Below are positions 16,200 to 24,895 of a stretch of 64,000 nucleotides of DNA, piece after piece. The DNA lies in NCBI GenBank assembly GCA_015256455.1, contig JABZMB010000002.1:1-64000 (forward strand). The letters are read 5' to 3'. The translations under genes were made by a program, and so were the position numbers. This DNA comes from Solobacterium sp. GTDB taxonomy: Bacteria > Bacillota_I > Bacilli_A > Erysipelotrichales > Erysipelotrichaceae. The notes below the pieces were generated by a model. The model did not search any database, was not told where the DNA came from, and saw nothing but the letters and a program-made list of their open reading frames with translations. The stretch's first letter is position 1. Every line of letters starts with the position of its first letter.

Positions 16200-17900
16200 A
16201 TGATGAACGTACAAAAGAACCCACAGTTTAATCAGTTTAGTAGAATGAAGATTCGTCAAGAAAATTTAAAAAATAATACTATGATGAGCTTTGTGATTGG
16301 AGTTGTAATTACACTTATCATCGCATGTATTGGTTTCTACTTTTTCTTACCAGCAATCAACTTTAAGAGTATTCAATTCTGGGCATTCTTATTAGGAGTT
16401 GGTGCAGTGTACCTTATAGTACAGGCATTAGTATTTTCTGTCCGCAAAGAAAAGGAGAATCTAAAGTGGATTGCACTTGTGGAATGTATTCTATTTGTGT
16501 GTATGGTATTAGGTAGTATTACAAGTATGCGCTTTTTTCATGCGAAGGAATATTCATCCATCTTAAAAGTAGATGATGGTAGTACAGAAGATATTCCATC
16601 TGTTAGTGGAACAAGTTCCATTGCGTTAATGGATACTGCAAGTGCAGAAAAACTTGGTGATCGTAAGATTGGCTCCTTAAGTGATGTTGTTTCACAGTTT
16701 AATGTTGGTGAGTATATGCAAATTGACTATCAAAATAGTCCAATCAAGGTAGCACCTTTACAATATGATGGTTTCTTTAAGTGGTTTGGAAACCATGAAA
16801 ATGGTATTCCTGGTTATGTAAAAGTAAATCCAGTTACAATGGATGCGGAATATGTTGCGATGTCAAGCAAGATGAAGTATGTGCCTAGCGCTTACTTCAA
16901 TGAGAACCTAGAAAGACATATTCGTTTTGCATATCCAACAACTATGTTTACAAATCTGCACTTTGAAATTGATGAAGAGGGTAATCCTTGGTATATCGCT
17001 TCTACTTATACAAATAGTATTTCTCTTTTTGGTGGTAAGAAGATTACAGGTGCTATCTTAGTTAATCCAATTGATGGCACAATGACAAAGCTTGATGTGA
17101 AAGATGTTCCTCGTTGGGCAGATATTATTTACCCAGGAAATCTTATCGTAGATCAGTATAATGATTCTGCTAAATTACACCGTGGATTCTTGAATAGTAT
17201 TTTTGGTCAGATTGATTGTAGACAGACTACAACTGTAGAAATTAAGAATGAAGATGGTGATAAGAGTTATCGTACAGACTATGGATATATCGCTAAAGAT
17301 GGAGATATCTGGATTTATACAGGTGTAACCTCTGTAAATGGTGATTCCAGTAATATTGGATTTATCATGGCAAATGAACGTACATCCGAGACAAAGTTCA
17401 TTTTAGCTTCTGGTGCAGATGAAGGCAGTGGTATGCATTCGGCTGAAGGTGAAGTACAAGAGAAGGGATATCACGCATCTTTCCCATCATTAATTAATGT
17501 AGATGGTACACCAACATATATTATGGTATTAAAGGATGATAATGGTTTGGTGAAGATGTATGCTTGTGTAAATGTCGAACAATATAACATGGTGGTAACA
17601 GCGTATAACCAAAAGGACGCAATCGAGCAGTATCGTCGTTTACTAAAGGGTGAAATTAGTACTGAACAAGCAAATCAAGAAGTAAATGATGCTGTAGATA
17701 CTTCTAACTATAAAGAGAAGGAAATTACGGTAGCGAAACTTGAGAAGATTGATATTAATGGTAATACATATCTTTATATCATTGATACAGATCAAAATAT
17801 TTATAAAGCAAAGTACGCTGATGTAATCAAGATGATCACTGTAAATGTGGGCGATAAGATTACAATTAAGACGGATGGTACATATTATTTATATGAGTAA
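16200..17900 (+). CDS. Large membrane-anchored protein of unknown function
   Basis: 566 residues. Three hydrophobic segments at the N-terminus (about 27-50, 58-80, 88-110), then a long soluble domain of about 440 residues, predicted outside the cell, rich in aromatic beta-strand-like stretches. The last 60 residues (about 505-566) look like a small OB- or SH3-like beta domain. RBS GAGGAGGG is strong; ATG 16200 or 16203 are both possible. I recognise similar large proteins in other Firmicutes but no function. Followed at once by its own terminator. Confidence 0.7.
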   Translation: MMNVQKNPQFNQFSRMKIRQENLKNNTMMSFVIGVVITLIIACIGFYFFLPAINFKSIQFWAFLLGVGAVYLIVQALVFSVRKEKENLKWIALVECILFVCMVLGSITSMRFFHAKEYSSILKVDDGSTEDIPSVSGTSSIALMDTASAEKLGDRKIGSLSDVVSQFNVGEYMQIDYQNSPIKVAPLQYDGFFKWFGNHENGIPGYVKVNPVTMDAEYVAMSSKMKYVPSAYFNENLERHIRFAYPTTMFTNLHFEIDEEGNPWYIASTYTNSISLFGGKKITGAILVNPIDGTMTKLDVKDVPRWADIIYPGNLIVDQYNDSAKLHRGFLNSIFGQIDCRQTTTVEIKNEDGDKSYRTDYGYIAKDGDIWIYTGVTSVNGDSSNIGFIMANERTSETKFILASGADEGSGMHSAEGEVQEKGYHASFPSLINVDGTPTYIMVLKDDNGLVKMYACVNVEQYNMVVTAYNQKDAIEQYRRLLKGEISTEQANQEVNDAVDTSNYKEKEITVAKLEKIDINGNTYLYIIDTDQNIYKAKYADVIKMITVNVGDKITIKTDGTYYLYE

Positions 17901-17921
17901 GGGGAGGCCTCTTACTTTTTA
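17896..17921 (+). terminator. Terminator of the large membrane protein gene
   Basis: GTAAGGGG / CCTCTTAC stem with AGG loop and T5 tail; the stem includes the stop codon at 17898-17900. Confidence 0.75.
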
Positions 17922-17955
17922 TGATATTTAATTTGCATGCATGATGTAAGTTTCA

Positions 17956-17984
17956 TTGACTTTGTAGTATTCTTTGAGTAATAT
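17956..17984 (+). promoter_or_regulatory. Promoter of the licT-like/PTS operon
   Basis: TTGACT (17956-17961), 17 bases, TAATAT (17979-17984). Transcription would start near 17991, leaving a leader of about 100 bases that contains the antitermination hairpin. Confidence 0.65.
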
Positions 17985-18000
17985 TTTAGTAGACATATCA

Positions 18001-18080
18001 ATGAGGAAGTTATCATGATTGAGCTTAACTCGTTTTCATTTAATTATACGGTTTGTATATTTTTTGAGACGAGTTTTTTC
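18001..18080 (+). promoter_or_regulatory. Leader with antitermination target and terminator
   Basis: AACTCGTTTT (18027-18036) pairs with GAGACGAGTT (18066-18075) before a T6 run, an intrinsic terminator inside the 5' leader. The stretch 18003-18038 just 5' of and overlapping its left arm has the position and rough look of a ribonucleic antiterminator (RAT) bound by LicT/BglG proteins. The encoded antiterminator lies immediately downstream, so the operon is probably autoregulated by its sugar. Confidence 0.6.
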
Positions 18081-18093
18081 GTTGAGAGGGACT

Positions 18094-18930
18094 ATGAAAA
18101 TCAAGAAGATATTGAACAATAATACTGCTGTAATTGATGATAACGGTAACGAAGTCATTGTGATTGGAAAAGGAATTTGTTTTCAGCGTAGAGCTGGAGA
18201 TTCTATTAATAGTGCATTAGTCGAGAAACAATTCTTTTTATCTTCTAATGATTTAAATCTTAACCTACAGAAGGTATTGGTATCTTTGCCATTAAGTGAA
18301 ATTAATATTGTGGATAGAATTATCCAAAAAATACGTTTATCTTTGACAAAGAAATTCAGTGACATGTTATATGTTTCTTTGTGTGATCATATTCATTATG
18401 CTCTAAAGAATTATGCGGATGGAATCTCTGTGCGTAATGATTTATTAAATGAAATATCACATTTTTATCCGGATGAATACGAGCTAGGGGTACAAGGTAT
18501 TCAAATTATAAATGAAGAAACAGGGGTTGAACTACCAATTGATGAGGCAGGTTTTATTGCAATGCATATCATCAATTCTGAAACTGAAAATGGAATAGGT
18601 ACTGCTAATGTTAGGAAGGTTACTATTATTATCGATGAAATATTAAAAATCATATCAAATTACTTTAATGTGGAGATTGATGAAAAGTCTTTGGTATATT
18701 TCAGACTCATCAGTCACTTAAAGTACTTTGCAAGAAATATTGTTACACATCATAAATTTGGAAGTGACGATAAGAATGAAGCACTGTTGAAAATGTTAAA
18801 GGAAGCATATAAGGATGCGTACCTGTGTGCTATAAATATCAAACAATTTATTTATGCAAAATATGATGTAGAAATAGGTAATGAGGAATTAACGTATTTA
18901 ATAATTCATATTCAAAGATCAATATCATGA
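18094..18930 (+). CDS. LicT/BglG-family transcriptional antiterminator
   Basis: 278 residues from ATG 18094, preceded by GAGAGGG. An upstream TTG at 18019 lies inside the leader hairpin and is rejected. The N-terminal CAT RNA-binding domain is textbook: MKIKKILNNNTAVIDDNGNE followed by the IGKGI motif. Two PTS-regulation domains follow, with conserved His residues in DHIHYAL, AGFIAMHIIN, RLISHLKYFARN and YLIIHIQR. It is phosphorylated by the PTS and opens the leader terminator when the sugar is present. The PTS gene follows after 13 bp. Confidence 0.93.
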   Translation: MKIKKILNNNTAVIDDNGNEVIVIGKGICFQRRAGDSINSALVEKQFFLSSNDLNLNLQKVLVSLPLSEINIVDRIIQKIRLSLTKKFSDMLYVSLCDHIHYALKNYADGISVRNDLLNEISHFYPDEYELGVQGIQIINEETGVELPIDEAGFIAMHIINSETENGIGTANVRKVTIIIDEILKIISNYFNVEIDEKSLVYFRLISHLKYFARNIVTHHKFGSDDKNEALLKMLKEAYKDAYLCAINIKQFIYAKYDVEIGNEELTYLIIHIQRSIS

Positions 18931-18943
18931 AAGGGGGATCAAT

Positions 18944-20356
18944 ATGAATGAGAATCAAAAATTAGCACAATTTATTTTGGAAAATGTTGGAGGAAAGGAG
19001 AATGTAGAGTCTGCTACACACTGCATGACACGATTACGCTTAAAGTTAAAAGATAATTCAAAAGCGAATCGTGCAAATCTAGATAATCATCCAGGTATTA
19101 TTTCTACTCAGGTTGCAGAAGGGAAATTACAGGTGATTATTGGAACACAAGTAGGAGATGTATACGAAGAGTTTATTAAACTTGTACATGTGGTAGAAGA
19201 AACTTCGAAAGAAGAAACAAAAGACAAAAATGTTCTAAATCGCTTTGCGGCATTAATTACAAGAATTGTAGTTCCATCATTAGGTGTTTTATGTGCTTGT
19301 GGAATTATTGCGGGTGTTAATTCAATTTTGTTATCAACAGGAGTAATTACAAGTGGTGATGGAACAAATATTCTATTATCTAACTTAGGTAATGCATGTT
19401 TAACGTTCTTCCCAGTTATTTTAGGTTATACAAGTGCGACCGCATTTGGTATGGATCCATTTATCGGTATGATCCTGGGTGCATTTATGATTTATCCAGG
19501 CATGGCACAGTCGATTAATGCAGGTGATCCATTGTTTACACTATTTGCAGGTACACCTATAGAAATGCCTGTATTTAAGACTTTCTTAGGCATTCCAATT
19601 ATCTTCCCTGCAACAGGATATACATCAACAGTTATTCCTATCATGATGGTTAACTTCTTGGCTTCTAAGATAGAAAAGATTTTAAAAGAAGTATTACCAC
19701 GCGTAACAAGACAATTCATGGTTCCGTTCTTTACAATTCTTTTTGCTGGAATCGTAGGTGTATTATTAGTTGGACCAATCTCAATGATTATCCAAAACTT
19801 ATTGCAAGCTGGATTAAACAGTTTGATTTCAACTTCTAAGATTTTAGCATTTGCAGTAATTACATTAATTTATCAACCATTGGTTATTTTTGGTTTACAT
19901 TGGCCATTAATTACTTTGGGAATTATGGAATTTGGCTCATTAGGAAATTCACTCATTGTAGCTTCAATCTTCCCTGCAAGTTTTGCACATATGGCAGCTT
20001 GCTTTGCGGTATTCTTAAAGAGTAAAGATATTAAGACAAAGAATATTGCTTTCCCTGCATTCTTGAGCGCATGTTTCTGCATTATTGAGCCTTCTATTTA
20101 CGGTGTTACATTACCAGTTAAGAAGCGTTTTGGCTTCTGTATGATTGGTGGATTAGTTGGTGGTTTAATCTTAGCTTTATCTAACTCTCCAATGTATGCG
20201 ATTAGTATGGGTGTAACAGGTGTTATGTCATTTATTAATCCAAATGTCCCAGGTATCGGTGGACTGGTTTGGGCAGTTATTGCATGTATTGCTGCAATGT
20301 TAGTAACATTTACTCTTACATTTGTTACATTTCAAGAAACAAAGGAAGTGAAATAA
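18944..20356 (+). CDS. PTS transporter subunit EIIBC (glucose/beta-glucoside superfamily)
   Basis: 470 residues. The EIIB domain occupies about 1-85 with the phosphorylated Cys27 in THCMTRLRLKLKD; the EIIC domain (about 105-470) has ten or so membrane segments. No EIIA domain is attached and none is nearby, so it must borrow EIIA from another system, as do sucrose and MurNAc transporters. RBS AAAGGGGG. It sits between an antiterminator and an ADP-ribosylglycohydrolase-family gene rather than a classical phospho-glycosidase, so the imported sugar is uncertain. Confidence 0.92.
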   Translation: MNENQKLAQFILENVGGKENVESATHCMTRLRLKLKDNSKANRANLDNHPGIISTQVAEGKLQVIIGTQVGDVYEEFIKLVHVVEETSKEETKDKNVLNRFAALITRIVVPSLGVLCACGIIAGVNSILLSTGVITSGDGTNILLSNLGNACLTFFPVILGYTSATAFGMDPFIGMILGAFMIYPGMAQSINAGDPLFTLFAGTPIEMPVFKTFLGIPIIFPATGYTSTVIPIMMVNFLASKIEKILKEVLPRVTRQFMVPFFTILFAGIVGVLLVGPISMIIQNLLQAGLNSLISTSKILAFAVITLIYQPLVIFGLHWPLITLGIMEFGSLGNSLIVASIFPASFAHMAACFAVFLKSKDIKTKNIAFPAFLSACFCIIEPSIYGVTLPVKKRFGFCMIGGLVGGLILALSNSPMYAISMGVTGVMSFINPNVPGIGGLVWAVIACIAAMLVTFTLTFVTFQETKEVK

Positions 20357-21349
20357 ATGAGTTTTTCCCAAAGTGATAAAATATTTGGGTTGCTTTTCGG
20401 TTGTGCTTATGGTGACGCGATGGGAATGCCATCTGAAATGATGCGCCGCACAATATTGGATGAAACATTCCCTGATGGTATCCATGCATTATTACCATCT
20501 TCAAAGAATGATTTCTTCAAGCGGAAATTTAAAGCAGGTGAGGTGACAGATGATACTGTGAATACCTTGCTGGTATGTGATTCAATCATTGAAGATGGAA
20601 AATTTGATACGGAATTATATCTTCGTAAATTATTACGATGGGCAGATGAAAATCCAGAAAAGAATGCTAGTCAAATTGGACCATCTACTTCAAAGGCTTT
20701 AGATTTATTACGTTCTGATAAAAGTTATGTAGAGTCTGGAAAATATGGAACCACGAATGGTTCTGCTATGAAAGTTAGCCCGCTTGGGATTCTGCATGAT
20801 TATCATGACATCAAAGGCTTAGTATATGATGTTTGTAAACTATGTCTTCCAACGCACAATACAAGTATTGCAATCGCAGGTGCGAGTGTTATCGCAACAC
20901 TAGCTAGCTATGCGTTGCGACATGAATATGATGAAGAAGAAATTTGGTCACTAACGAAACTTGCAATTGAAGAGGGAATGAAACATGGAAACCAACTTCC
21001 ATCACCATCGCTATCAAAGAGACTTGATCTAATTCGACAAGATATTATGACATTACCTGAGAAAGAGGTCCTTGAAAAACTTGAAACAGTCTACGGTGTT
21101 GGGTTTGAAACTATTGAAACAATTCCAGCTGTACTTGCAATGATTATCCTTAGTAAAGGGAATCCTATGAAGTCTGCTCAATTATCAGCCAACATTGCAG
21201 GCGATAGCGATACAATTGGTGCTATATCTACTGCTATCTGTGGAGCATTTTATCCAGAATTCAATACCCTCGATATAAAACTCATCGAGGAAGTCAATGG
21301 TATCAATTTTAAAAAGTATGTAGACGGATTAGAAAAGATGTTCAAATAA
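20357..21349 (+). CDS. ADP-ribosylglycohydrolase-family enzyme in a PTS operon
   Basis: 330 residues. Family landmarks are intact: N-terminal LLFGCAYGDAMGMPSE, GEVTDDT with the metal-binding TDDT (about 55-58), and C-terminal NIAGDSDTIGAISTAICGAFYP with the second metal-binding DSDT. These enzymes hydrolyse N- or O-glycosidic bonds to ribose with Mg2+. The ATG immediately follows the PTS stop codon, so translation is coupled. In this setting the substrate is more likely a phosphorylated glycoside imported by the PTS than ADP-ribosylated protein. Confidence 0.9.
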   Translation: MSFSQSDKIFGLLFGCAYGDAMGMPSEMMRRTILDETFPDGIHALLPSSKNDFFKRKFKAGEVTDDTVNTLLVCDSIIEDGKFDTELYLRKLLRWADENPEKNASQIGPSTSKALDLLRSDKSYVESGKYGTTNGSAMKVSPLGILHDYHDIKGLVYDVCKLCLPTHNTSIAIAGASVIATLASYALRHEYDEEEIWSLTKLAIEEGMKHGNQLPSPSLSKRLDLIRQDIMTLPEKEVLEKLETVYGVGFETIETIPAVLAMIILSKGNPMKSAQLSANIAGDSDTIGAISTAICGAFYPEFNTLDIKLIEEVNGINFKKYVDGLEKMFK

Positions 21350-21386
21350 ACAAAAAGGACTCCAATATGATATTGAAGTCCTTTTT
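21350..21386. terminator. Terminator of the PTS operon
   Basis: AAAAAGGACT / AGTCCTTTTT with inner CAATAT/ATATTG pairing; T-runs on both strands, between the convergent PTS operon and tRNA. Confidence 0.8.
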
Positions 21387-21388
21387 AA

Positions 21389-21472
21389 TGGTGCGGATAA
21401 CAGGAATCGAACCTGCACTCCGAAGGAACTAGATCCTAAATCTAGCGCGTCTGCCAGTTCCGCCATATCCGC
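21389..21472 (-). tRNA. tRNA-Leu (anticodon UAG)
   Basis: 84 bases on minus. Acceptor GCGGATA pairs with TATCCGC and CCA is encoded. The T-arm GGTTCGATTCC is standard, the variable arm is long as in class II tRNAs, and the anticodon loop TTTAGGA gives UAG, reading CUA leucine codons. Confidence 0.95.
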
Positions 21473-21522
21473 GTGCTAAATAATAATAGCAGAATAGTAT
21501 GGCGATGAAAAGCATAAATTGA

Positions 21523-22284
21523 TTAATTGTTTGATTGAGTGTTAATTAATTGATTTACATAGTATGGAAATTGCTTTTCCCACCATGGCCAATCGTGGCT
21601 GACGTCAAATCCCCAGTACTCAACATGAGCAGGGATATTCTTGTATTGAAGTAGTTCTTCTAAGCGATGAGTATCCTCTAACATTGGGTGTTCCCAAGCT
21701 CCTTGTCCACAACAGATGTATATCTGCTTTTGACGGTATTTTTCGACGTATGGATGATCATAGTGCATACCGTTGATAAAGTCATTTGGGGAGTTTTGGT
21801 AGATGATTTCATTGCTGTAGGAGCCAAAGAATGGGTAAGTGCTATAGACTCCAGATAAGCAGATACATCCTGCAAATAAGTCTGGCATACGGAACAAGAT
21901 ATTGAGTGCGTGGTAAGCACCTAGTGAGCATCCTGTTGTATAAATTTTACTTTCTCTTTGGTTATGATATAAATCACGGAATAGTGGTAATAGTTCTTGG
22001 TGAATGTAATTGAAATATGCTTCATGCGCACTGATGCGATCATTGATGTTTTTCCATTCTGCAGACCATGATTCTCCATCAATAGAGTCACAGCATAACA
22101 CCATGACTTTACCTTGGTCAATCTGGTAGGAAATAGATTGAATTAAGTTGCGGTTTTCATAGTCATAGAATCTTCCATCTTGGGATGGAAAGGCAAGTAG
22201 CACAATACCTGCATGACCAAAAACCTTGAATTCCATATCACGATTTAGATGGTAACTATAGCTCTTGTGGTAGTTTATCTGCAT
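21523..22284 (-). CDS. Alpha/beta-hydrolase, esterase-D-like
   Basis: 253 residues. The nucleophile elbow is TTGCSLGAYHAL (Ser near residue 119), with a candidate catalytic His in FDVSHDWPWW near the C-terminus. This fits the putative esterase family of Pfam PF00756. No signal peptide. Its start lies 29 bp inside the end of the upstream ATP-grasp gene, so the two are translationally coupled. Substrate unknown; the pairing suggests an ester or amide made or processed jointly with the ATP-grasp enzyme. Confidence 0.8.
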   Translation of the reverse strand: MQINYHKSYSYHLNRDMEFKVFGHAGIVLLAFPSQDGRFYDYENRNLIQSISYQIDQGKVMVLCCDSIDGESWSAEWKNINDRISAHEAYFNYIHQELLPLFRDLYHNQRESKIYTTGCSLGAYHALNILFRMPDLFAGCICLSGVYSTYPFFGSYSNEIIYQNSPNDFINGMHYDHPYVEKYRQKQIYICCGQGAWEHPMLEDTHRLEELLQYKNIPAHVEYWGFDVSHDWPWWEKQFPYYVNQLINTQSNN

Positions 22285-23485
22285 GTGGCTTAACTTCCTT
22301 TTCCGTCACAAAATCAACAAACTCATGTAGTTCTTTCATTGTTTTAAAGCGGGCAACGTAGAATTCATTACCCATAGCCGCATCTAACACTTGTGGCATT
22401 CTTTCATGCATGACGATGTTTGCGCCAAAGCGTTGGAATATTTCGAGGCCAGAATGTGCGTAGTGGCTACCATCACGTTTACCTACGTGTACACAGTGAT
22501 AGATAGGGTGTGGGGATACAATATTTTGTACATGCATGCACATCTTTGCATAAATCATGTAGATATTTATGTCTTGTGAGTAGTTAATCATGTCTGTCAT
22601 GTATCCACCTGGTGGACGCATGTTTACTTCTAAACCGATTAAATCACCTTTCTTACCAAGTCCTTCTTTATCTTCTGTCATACGGAAGTATTCTGTATGG
22701 AAGAAACGTGAACGAAGATTAAACGCATGAATGAGTTTTTCACCCATTTGGTTTAGATCCTTTGGCATGTCAATTTCATTCCAGAAGATACAGTCTGTCT
22801 TTTCGTTTACAATTTCCATAACTGGGTTCGGGAATACGTGGCATGTACGGTAAATAATCTTATTGTTTTCATCTACGATGCCATCAAATGACAAGATGTA
22901 TCCTGGGATATATTCTTCCATGATATATTCATTAGGAAGTTGAATTTTATAGAAGTCTTCTAGTTCACCATCATTACGGATCTTCCAAGTAGCACTTGAA
23001 CCTACACCATTGTTTGGTTTTACAACAACTGGATAGCCTACCTTAGAGATAAACTCTTTACCAGCTTCATATGTAGATACGATATGATAGCGTGCAGTAG
23101 GTACATTTGCCTTGTGATAGTATGCCTTCATTTCAGATTTTAGCTTATAATGGACAACATCATCTGCTTTATCACCAGTTGTAATATTAAAGTCTTGGCG
23201 AAGCTTTGCGTCTTGAAATAACCAATACTCATTATTGGACTCTAACCAGTCAATCTTGCCATAACGATGTGCAAACCATGCGACAGCACGATATACCTCA
23301 TCATAGTTCTCTAAAGAACTTACCTGATAGTAATCATCAAAAGCTGACTTTTGTACGTCGCTTAAAGAGTTGTAATTTGCGTCACTGATTGCGAGGGAAC
23401 GACCGCCCAATTGTTTCCAAGCGAGTGGAAATTGATAATATGTCTTAGGAAAATTAGGGGAAATAAAGATAAAGTTTTTTTGCAT
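22256..23485 (-). CDS. ATP-grasp carboxylate-amine ligase-like enzyme
   Basis: 409 residues from ATG 23485 (AGGTGA upstream); a longer frame to 23548 adds 21 residues without an RBS. The N-terminus KNFIFISPNFPKTYYQF is a pre-ATP-grasp Rossmann-like domain. The ATP-grasp core shows VVKPNNGVGSSATWKI (phosphate loop), EEYIPGYILSFDG and EVNMRPPGGYM with the Mg-binding Glu and Asn. Such enzymes join a carboxylate to an amine via an acyl phosphate. Substrates are not predictable. Operon with the esterase. Confidence 0.82.
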   Translation of the reverse strand: MQKNFIFISPNFPKTYYQFPLAWKQLGGRSLAISDANYNSLSDVQKSAFDDYYQVSSLENYDEVYRAVAWFAHRYGKIDWLESNNEYWLFQDAKLRQDFNITTGDKADDVVHYKLKSEMKAYYHKANVPTARYHIVSTYEAGKEFISKVGYPVVVKPNNGVGSSATWKIRNDGELEDFYKIQLPNEYIMEEYIPGYILSFDGIVDENNKIIYRTCHVFPNPVMEIVNEKTDCIFWNEIDMPKDLNQMGEKLIHAFNLRSRFFHTEYFRMTEDKEGLGKKGDLIGLEVNMRPPGGYMTDMINYSQDINIYMIYAKMCMHVQNIVSPHPIYHCVHVGKRDGSHYAHSGLEIFQRFGANIVMHERMPQVLDAAMGNEFYVARFKTMKELHEFVDFVTEKEVKPHADKLPQEL

Positions 23486-23567
23486 AATATTCACCTGCTT
23501 CGTGATGATTTTAGCATATTTTAGGGTATAAAGATGAAGAACCAGCATACTTTTTCGCTAGAAAGTC

Positions 23568-23573
23568 TATAAT
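23568..23573 (+). promoter_or_regulatory. Consensus -10 box before yqeY
   Basis: TATAAT 21 bp upstream of the start codon; no recognisable -35. Confidence 0.35.
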
Positions 23574-23593
23574 AGAAACAGGAGGTATTTAAA

Positions 23594-24040
23594 ATGGGTG
23601 AACTATTATTACAATTACGAAGAGATAATATGAAGGCAATGAAGGAACATGACACTCTAACCAAGGGTGTGTTGAGCCTTGTGATTGCCGCAATTACACT
23701 TGCGGAGAAGGAAGCTGGTCATACGTTAGAGAAGAATGATGAACTAGCGTATATTCAGCGTGAAATCAAACAAACAAATGAAACAATTGATAGTATTCCT
23801 GAAAATCGTGAAGATTTAAAGGAAGAAGCACAAAAGAAGCTAGCACTACTTTCTTCTTACTTACCAAAGCAGTTAACGGAAGAAGAGATTCATCAAATTA
23901 TCGAGGGAATCTTACAAGAGAAGGGCTTAGAACCTCTTAAGCGTAATCAAGGTCCTGTGATGAGGGAGATTCTTGATAAGTATAAGGGTCAAACAGACGG
24001 TAAGACTGTTAACCGTATTCTTGGCACAATCTTACATTAA
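23594..24040 (+). CDS. yqeY: YqeY/GatB-tail-domain protein
   Basis: 148 residues, typical for YqeY. Starts with the family pattern (LLLQLRRDNMKAMKEHDTLTKGVLSLVIAAI) and ends with the GatB-tail part (LSSYLPKQLTEEEIHQII, then GQTDGKTVNRIL). Related to the tRNA-binding tail of GatB; its own function is unclear though very common in Firmicutes. Stands alone with RBS AGGAGG. Confidence 0.9.
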   Translation: MGELLLQLRRDNMKAMKEHDTLTKGVLSLVIAAITLAEKEAGHTLEKNDELAYIQREIKQTNETIDSIPENREDLKEEAQKKLALLSSYLPKQLTEEEIHQIIEGILQEKGLEPLKRNQGPVMREILDKYKGQTDGKTVNRILGTILH

Positions 24041-24066
24041 AAAAAACAAGTAACTTTCGTTACTTG
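24038..24066 (-). terminator. Terminator of tcdA
   Basis: On minus, CAAGTAAC / GTTACTTG hairpin with a four-base loop followed by T8; it overlaps the tcdA stop codon. Confidence 0.75.
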
Positions 24067-24797
24067 CGATTGTTTGGGTCAAAATTTGTAATTTGTCGAA
24101 CAACTTCGGCAGCTAGTGTAATACCTGCAACAGGTGGTACGAAGGCAGTGGAACCTGGAATACTCCATTTCACTGCTTTTTCTTGTTCTTCATTTGGATA
24201 TTCAATCGGTTTGATCGGTGCTTCTGTTGAACAACAAACTTGTAAGTCTTTAATGTTACGTGCACGTAATTCATGGCGCATTACTTTTGCGAGTGGGTCA
24301 TTTTTTGTATCATAGATATCCATGATACGAACTTTTGTTGGATCGAAACGATTGCCACAACCCATCGCAGAGATGATAGGAACACCTAAACTCTTCGCTG
24401 TTACAATAAGGTCAATTTTAGCGGTAACATTATCAATTGCATCGATAATGTAGTCGTATTGGCTAAAGTTAAACTGATCTTTGGTTTCTGGCAAATAGAA
24501 GATTGGTAGAGCGTTAACGATGGTATCAGGGCTAATTGTAGTGATGCGCTCTTTCATCACATCTACTTTGTATTGGTCGATGGTTGCGTCGGTTGCGATA
24601 AGTTGTCGGTTGATGTTAGTAAGTGAAACCGTATCATGGTCGACGATGTCGATTTTGCCAATGCCACTACGTGCTAAAGCTTCGATGGCGTATCCACCAA
24701 CTCCACCAACACCGAATACAATTACATGTGCTTGTTGGATTTTATGTAGTGCGTCTCTTCCAATGACGCGTTGTGTTCTAGAAAAACGATTAATCAT
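24060..24797 (-). CDS. tcdA: tRNA threonylcarbamoyladenosine dehydratase (ThiF/MoeB superfamily)
   Basis: 245 residues from the ATG at 24797 (RBS GAGGT); the longer frame to 24920 has 41 extra residues unlike the family. FSRTQRVIGRDAL, the nucleotide-binding GVGGVGGYAIEALARSG (about 28-44), DHDTVSLTNINRQ and CGNRFDPTKV identify TcdA. It uses ATP to cyclise t6A37 in tRNA to ct6A. The final block PGSTAFVPPVAGITLAAEVVRQI is also typical. Confidence 0.92.
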   Translation of the reverse strand: MINRFSRTQRVIGRDALHKIQQAHVIVFGVGGVGGYAIEALARSGIGKIDIVDHDTVSLTNINRQLIATDATIDQYKVDVMKERITTISPDTIVNALPIFYLPETKDQFNFSQYDYIIDAIDNVTAKIDLIVTAKSLGVPIISAMGCGNRFDPTKVRIMDIYDTKNDPLAKVMRHELRARNIKDLQVCCSTEAPIKPIEYPNEEQEKAVKWSIPGSTAFVPPVAGITLAAEVVRQITNFDPNNRK

Positions 24798-24895
24798 AGC
24801 TTTACCTCGCAGTTTATTGTAGCGTAAATTTAATATGGATGGAACGTATCTGCAGTGATTTATAAATTGGTGTAAAATAGTGGCGAGGTAAACAT

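Noticed and set aside
18019..18093. Earlier TTG start of the antiterminator
   Set aside because: Lies inside the leader hairpin and precedes the canonical MKIKKILNNN start.
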